From CAVAVT01 sp963592185 (GTDB taxonomy: Bacteria; Bacillota; Negativicutes; Selenomonadales; Selenomonadaceae), in NCBI GenBank assembly GCA_963592185.1, contig CAVAVT010000063.1, positions 1 to 8,947 of the forward strand: 8,947 nt of DNA, written 5' to 3'. Positions 5,915-8,947 of the stretch are shown in pieces. Position 1 is the stretch's first letter, and each line of letters opens with the position of its first letter. The position numbers and the translations under genes are program-made. The notes under the pieces are model-generated. The model did not search any database. It worked only from the letters and a program-made list of their open reading frames with translations, and was not told the DNA's origin.

Positions 5915-7330
5915 TCAATCCACAGTGCAAATGCGGATGGAATTGGTATGGCCCTTTCCAGGAAGGAAACCAGAAGTCATGATGGTTCTGATTCCATGGG
6001 AAATATATCCAAGTTTTGTGGCTTCCCTTACAGCTGCTCTGTCAGTTTCCTCTACGGAATCCCAGTATCTTCCAGCAATCGGATGTACACCCCATCTGAG
6101 CTGAAGATGTCTTGCGGTGCCGGAATTTGCGGTATATGCGATTATATCAGCCTTAGGACGATACTTTGATACTACCCTTGTAGTATATCCAGATGCTGTC
6201 GGGGTGATGATTGCCTCTGCTGCAATTTCATAAGCCAGCTGTACGGTAGCATGGGCTATCGCATCGGTTACAGAATCCAGCTGCTCAACGCCCTGACGGA
6301 TAATAAGCTTTCTATAGTGCAGAGAAGACTCTGTGCGCTGGGCAATCTTGTTCATGGTTTCAACGGTTTCCACCGGATAGTTTCCATTTGCTGTCTCACC
6401 GCTAAGCATGATTGCATCTGTTCCATCAAGAATTGCATTTGCAACGTCAGAAGCCTCTGCACGGGTAGGACGAGGATTCATGGTCATGGATTCCAGCATC
6501 TGGGTTGCAACAATAACAGGCTTTCCAACCTTGTTGCACTTGGTTACGATGGTTTTCTGAATCATGGGAACATCCTCAACGGGAATCTCCACACCAAGGT
6601 CACCACGTGCCACCATAATTCCATCAGATGCCTCAATGATTGCATCGATATTCTTTACGCCCTCAAGATTTTCGATTTTGGAAATGATTTCCATGCGGCC
6701 GTTGTTGTCCTTAATAAGCTTGCGAATAACATTTACGTCCTCAGCCCTCTGGACAAAGGAAGCGGCAACAAAGTCCATGTCATGCTCAATACCAAACAAT
6801 ATATCATTTTTATCCTGCTCGGAAATAGGAGGCAGACTCAGGGAAATTCCAGGAGCAGCCACACGCTTTTTCGTGCTCATCGGTCCAGAGTTCAATACCT
6901 TGGTTACGATGTCCTTATCCTCAACGCTCAGTACCTCCAGCGCAACCAGTCCGTCAGCGAGAAGAAGTTTGTCTCCGGGCTTTACCTCGGTGTAAAGTGC
7001 CTTGTGATTAACGGAAACATGGCTTTTATCTCCCGGTTCATCGCTATAAGTAAGAGTAAATTCCTGCCCCTCATCCAGCATTACAGAACCGTCGCTGAAT
7101 TCTCCCAGTCGCATTTCCGGACCTTTTGTATCAAGAATTGTAGCAATGATTTTGCCCTTTTCCTCAGCATTTTTTCTTACATCCTCCAGGCGCCTTAAAT
7201 GCTCCTCATGATTTCCATGGGAAAAATTAAATCTGGCACAGTCCATGCCGTTATCTATAAGCGCCGCTAAAATACCCTCTTTTTCTGTAGCTGGTCCCAT
7301 TGTGCATACGATTTTGGTTTTCTTCAGCAT
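5915..7330 (-). CDS. pyk: Pyruvate kinase
   Basis: Pyruvate kinase transfers phosphate from phosphoenolpyruvate to ADP, the last step of glycolysis. At 471 residues it is the short form, without the extra PEP-utilising domain found at the C-terminus of Bacillus enzymes. Visible motifs are the start TKIVCTMGPAT, CARFNFSHG with Arg33, Asn35 and Ser37, LDTKGPEMRLG at 66-76, the catalytic IISKIENLEG with Lys218 and Glu220, the metal and substrate segment IMVARGDLGVEIP with Asp244, QMLESM.NPRPTRAE, and DAIMLSGETANGNYPVE. Glu72 is the residue equivalent to rabbit Glu117, which marks K+-dependent enzymes, but the Thr120 position is Leu75. Start at ATG 7330 with AGGAGAGGAA at 7341-7350. It has its own promoter and terminator, so it is probably monocistronic. 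Confidence 0.98.
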   Translation of the reverse strand: MLKKTKIVCTMGPATEKEGILAALIDNGMDCARFNFSHGNHEEHLRRLEDVRKNAEEKGKIIATILDTKGPEMRLGEFSDGSVMLDEGQEFTLTYSDEPGDKSHVSVNHKALYTEVKPGDKLLLADGLVALEVLSVEDKDIVTKVLNSGPMSTKKRVAAPGISLSLPPISEQDKNDILFGIEHDMDFVAASFVQRAEDVNVIRKLIKDNNGRMEIISKIENLEGVKNIDAIIEASDGIMVARGDLGVEIPVEDVPMIQKTIVTKCNKVGKPVIVATQMLESMTMNPRPTRAEASDVANAILDGTDAIMLSGETANGNYPVETVETMNKIAQRTESSLHYRKLIIRQGVEQLDSVTDAIAHATVQLAYEIAAEAIITPTASGYTTRVVSKYRPKADIIAYTANSGTARHLQLRWGVHPIAGRYWDSVEETDRAAVREATKLGYISHGIRTIMTSGFLPGKGHTNSIRICTVD

Positions 7331-7395
7331 AAAATCAGTCTTCCTCTCCTATTGAAAGCTCCAGTTATATATAAGCCCCATCTTCATAAATTACA

Positions 7396-7429
7396 ATTAT
7401 ATATTACGCCATTTTACATAGCTTGTAAA
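7396..7429 (-). promoter_or_regulatory. Likely pyk promoter with inverted repeat over the -35
   Basis: On the minus strand TTTACA (7424-7429), a 17-base spacer, and TAATAT (7401-7406); a perfect TATAAT also occurs at 7396-7401 but with a 22-base spacing. The -35 forms part of an inverted repeat TTTACA-5-TGTAAA (7413-7429), which could be an operator. About 65-70 bases of leader would separate the start point from the pyk ATG. Confidence 0.5.
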
Positions 7430-7507
7430 CCTTTTTCATATATTAGTATGTATTTCTATGGGATTTAAAAAAATCCTTCAAAAATAGCAAATGTCTGATA
7501 ATTTATG

Positions 7508-7549
7508 AAAAAATACAGCCACCGTCAAAGTATACACAGTGACAGTGGC
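7508..7549 (-). terminator. Intrinsic terminator behind rhuM
   Basis: On the minus strand GCCACTGTCA (7540-7549) pairs with TGACGGTGGC (7518-7527), ten pairs with one T-G wobble and a 12-base loop. TGTATTTTTT follows, including six T's at 7508-7513. The wobble pairs only on the minus strand, which agrees with termination of minus-strand transcription from rhuM. Confidence 0.85.
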
Positions 7550-7560
7550 CGCATCAAATA

Positions 7561-7596
7561 TTATGTCTGTGGCATTTTCATCGTAAAGCCAGCCAT
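7561..7596 (-). CDS. 11-residue mini-ORF directly after rhuM
   Basis: The frame reads MAGFTMKMPQT and stop. AAGGAG (7605-7610) lies 8 bases before the ATG at 7596 and begins within the TGA stop of rhuM, the layout of a translationally coupled next gene. It lies before the terminator, so it is on the rhuM message. It may be the surviving N-terminus of a lost partner gene, a real short peptide, or chance. No homology can be claimed. Confidence 0.35.
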   Translation of the reverse strand: MAGFTMKMPQT

Positions 7597-7609
7597 GTTA
7601 ATTACTCCT

Positions 7610-8632
7610 TCATTTTTTCTTTGCTTTCTTTCCAATCTCTTTGATTGTTTGCAGATACGCCTCCTCAACGGGAGAAAGATTCTGCACAAGAAAGCGCTGA
7701 TATTCTCGATTGGCCTTATCCATTGCTTGCTTATGACTTACCTTGCCTGCGCCAAAAAGTACATTCTCTCCAGTGGACGATAGGACGCGGTCAAGATGCT
7801 CCACATAATCACTCATATACATAGGACTGTGGCGCATCGCCTGAACCTCGGCAAAATCAAAATATCCGGAAACGATTCCGTTCAGTATTCGCAGTTCTTC
7901 CACTGACAGATAGTTTTTAGCAATTCCGATGTCCTTTGCTGTTGGGAAATTTCCTGAGAAGGCTGTTAATCCCATAAATGGCTTATCTGCATCTGCACGT
8001 TCGTATATAATCTCCGCTGCCGTGTGACCATGTGCAGCATAATGCAGCTTGTTCTGTACCATCTTAAAAAAAGCAATTGATTCCGAACTTTTAGGGTCAT
8101 AGTCCACACTGGTGGCATACAGGTCTAGTACCTGTCGATACATGACCTTTTCAGAGGAGCGAATATCCCGAATGCGGTCAAGAAGCTCTTTCCAGTAGTT
8201 GCCACCACCGAGATTTTTCAACCGCTCGTCATCCATTGTGAAGCCTTTGATCATATATTCCTTTAACCGCTCTGTCGCCCAACGGCGAAAATTGGTAGCA
8301 ATTATTGATTTTACACGATATCCAAGGGAGATAATCATGTCCAAATTGTAATATGGAATCGCTCTTGTGACCTGTCTGCTGCCCTCAGTTCGAACCTGTC
8401 GGAATTTCCGACAGGTTGAAGCTTCGTCCAGTTCCCTTTCCTCATAAATATGCTGAATATGCTCTACAATATTGGAGCGAGAAGACCGAAAAAGATCTGC
8501 CATCTGCTGTTGAGTCAGCCATACAGTCTCATCTACAAAGCGGACATCGATTTTTGTATCTCCATCTTCTGTCTGGTAAATGACAATATCGCCCTGATTT
8601 TCATCGGGAACAAAATTCATCTTGTCAGCCAT
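7610..8632 (-). CDS. RhuM-family protein
   Basis: This is a 340-residue protein of the family named after Salmonella RhuM (Virulence_RhuM). These proteins are common in genomic islands and often near restriction-modification or toxin-antitoxin genes; their molecular function is not established. The N-terminal part (about 28-65) reads as a winged helix: TVWLTQQQMADLFRSSRSNIVEHI. The family hallmarks YYNLDMIISLGYRVKS and ATNFRRWATERLKEYMIKGF follow at about 94-134. The C-terminal half contains NKLHYAAHGHTAAEIIYERAD, AFSGNFPTAKDIGIAKNYL, MRHSPMYMSDYVEHLDRVL and a Lys-rich end. The start is the ATG at 8632 with a perfect AGGAGG at 8640-8645, 7 bases upstream; a TTG two codons earlier is only 1 base from that site and is rejected. 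It has its own promoter upstream and terminator downstream, so it is an independent cassette beside pyk. Confidence 0.93.
   Translation of the reverse strand: MADKMNFVPDENQGDIVIYQTEDGDTKIDVRFVDETVWLTQQQMADLFRSSRSNIVEHIQHIYEERELDEASTCRKFRQVRTEGSRQVTRAIPYYNLDMIISLGYRVKSIIATNFRRWATERLKEYMIKGFTMDDERLKNLGGGNYWKELLDRIRDIRSSEKVMYRQVLDLYATSVDYDPKSSESIAFFKMVQNKLHYAAHGHTAAEIIYERADADKPFMGLTAFSGNFPTAKDIGIAKNYLSVEELRILNGIVSGYFDFAEVQAMRHSPMYMSDYVEHLDRVLSSTGENVLFGAGKVSHKQAMDKANREYQRFLVQNLSPVEEAYLQTIKEIGKKAKKK
8393..8417. repeat. Perfect 25-nt palindrome inside rhuM
   Basis: AACCTGTCGGAA and its exact complement TTCCGACAGGTT flank a single base at 8405. The palindrome encodes residues 73-80 (TCRKFRQV) of the RhuM-family protein. 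In mRNA it would form a strong 11 to 12 bp hairpin about 215 bases after the start codon. It may be a consequence of the encoded Cys-Arg/Arg-Gln codons, or a site recognised by a protein. Confidence 0.75.
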
Positions 8633-8639
8633 GATCAAA

Positions 8640-8645
8640 CCTCCT
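8640..8645 (-). promoter_or_regulatory. Ribosome binding site that fixes the rhuM start
   Basis: A perfect AGGAGG on the minus strand, 7 bases before the ATG at 8632. It lies 5 bases after the stop of the short open stretch upstream (TGA 8651-8653). Confidence 0.85.
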
Positions 8646-8650
8646 GTTCC

Positions 8651-8767
8651 TCAGTTTTTCTTCACCATACTTTTTATTGTCCGCATAGTATCTTTACCAA
8701 TAAATTCATATTTGAGTATCTCAATACTACGGACGTAAAATTTCAGAGATTCTAAACTTGAATCCCT
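8651..8767 (-). other. Short coding-like stretch upstream of rhuM, no clear start
   Basis: An open stretch of 38 codons ends in TGA at 8651-8653, just before the rhuM ribosome binding site. It reads as plausible protein: SLESLKFYVRS, then IEILKYEFIGKDTMRTI, then KSMVKKN. There is no ATG before the internal MRTIK. A 17-codon frame with a tight GAGGG site begins at ATG 8780 (MVYVKGFKFRISEILRP) and is one base out of register with it, so a +1 frameshift would join them into a product of about 45-50 residues. It could be a decayed small gene, a programmed-frameshift gene, or a chance open frame in AT-rich leader. Confidence 0.25.
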
Positions 8768-8802
8768 TTACATATACCATTCGCCCTCTTCTTCAGAACT
8801 TA

Positions 8803-8845
8803 CGTTTGTATATATTTTACCATATTTACAGCAAACATACAAACG
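8803..8845. promoter_or_regulatory. Promoter for rhuM bracketed by a 9-bp inverted repeat (operator candidate)
   Basis: On the minus strand: -35 TTGTAT (8837-8842), 17-base spacer, -10 TAAAAT (8814-8819) preceded by TGG as an extended -10. The arms CGTTTGTAT (8803-8811) and ATACAAACG (8837-8845) are exact inverted copies 25 bases apart. One covers the -35 and the other the expected transcription start near 8807. Such symmetry around a promoter suggests repression by a dimeric or paired DNA-binding protein. The leader to rhuM would be about 175 bases. Confidence 0.6.
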
Positions 8846-8857
8846 AACAAGAAAAAT

Positions 8858-8947
8858 TTAATGTTTTCGCTTAAGATATCCGTGTGTTAAAAACTCAATC
8901 AAATATCCCCACTTCATCACTTGATTTTCGTCTATAATTTTCCGATA
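8858..8947 (-). CDS. C-terminal tail of an unidentified minus-strand gene (partial)
   Basis: A frame entering from the right edge reads YRKIIDENQVMKWGY then LIEFLTHGYLKRKH and stops at TAA (8858-8860). The composition (Trp, Tyr, charged residues, basic end) looks coding. The family cannot be told from 29 residues. The stop lies 13 bases before the upstream arm of the rhuM operator-like repeat, and no strong terminator hairpin is visible between them, so some read-through into rhuM is possible. Confidence 0.55.
   Translation of the reverse strand, partial: YRKIIDENQVMKWGYLIEFLTHGYLKRKH

Noticed and set aside
6251..7198. Open frame of 315 codons on the plus strand opposite pyk
   Set aside because: It is the complement of a highly conserved pyruvate kinase. 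The translation has no family motifs, is rich in Cys, His and Asn in an unlikely pattern, and has no ribosome binding site.
7461..7476. GGATTT-4-AAATCC hairpin upstream of the pyk promoter
   Set aside because: It is short, AT-rich and without a clear U run. The rhuM terminator at 7508-7549 already explains transcription end here.
1..8947. CRISPR arrays, insertion sequences, rRNA or tRNA genes
   Set aside because: No regularly spaced repeats, transposase motifs, cloverleaf sequences or rRNA segments were seen on either strand.

Overview
The window looks like a low-to-moderate GC Firmicutes chromosome, most likely a Lachnospiraceae-type Clostridia. The reasons are strong AGGAGG-type ribosome binding sites, protein sequences of clostridial type, and the order secG / carboxylesterase / rnr / smpB, which is known from Bacillus and relatives. 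The genus cannot be named from the sequence alone. Every complete gene lies on the minus strand, so the window is best read from right to left. Only a 25-codon gene tail at the far left lies on the plus strand.

Right end (about 7500-8947), accessory-looking: the last 29 codons of an unidentified minus-strand gene, then a promoter bracketed by a 9-bp inverted repeat, a short coding-like stretch without a clear start, a full RhuM-family gene, an 11-codon mini-ORF with a very good ribosome binding site, and an intrinsic terminator.

Middle (about 5540-7430), core: pyk (pyruvate kinase) with its own promoter and terminator, then secG with its own extended -10 promoter and a terminator-like hairpin behind it.

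Left part (170-5428): an Est30-like carboxylesterase, a PaaI-type hotdog thioesterase, rnr (RNase R), smpB, and a phosphofructokinase homologue, closely packed. rnr starts one base after the thioesterase stop, and smpB overlaps the end of rnr by 17 bases. RNase R and SmpB act together in trans-translation and in decay of mRNA from stalled ribosomes. The module ends at a perfect 47-nt palindrome that also serves the convergent plus-strand gene.

The most interesting observation is the phosphofructokinase homologue. It keeps the fold, most fructose-6-phosphate contacts and much of the effector site. It has lost the catalytic base (Ala where E. coli PfkA has Asp127), Arg72, Arg171 and Gly11, and has a one-residue deletion in the active-site loop. 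It looks like a pseudo-enzyme or regulatory paralogue, similar in logic to the non-catalytic half of eukaryotic PFK. Second in interest is the rhuM locus, with its operator-like repeat, a 25-nt palindrome inside the gene, and possible small genes on both sides.
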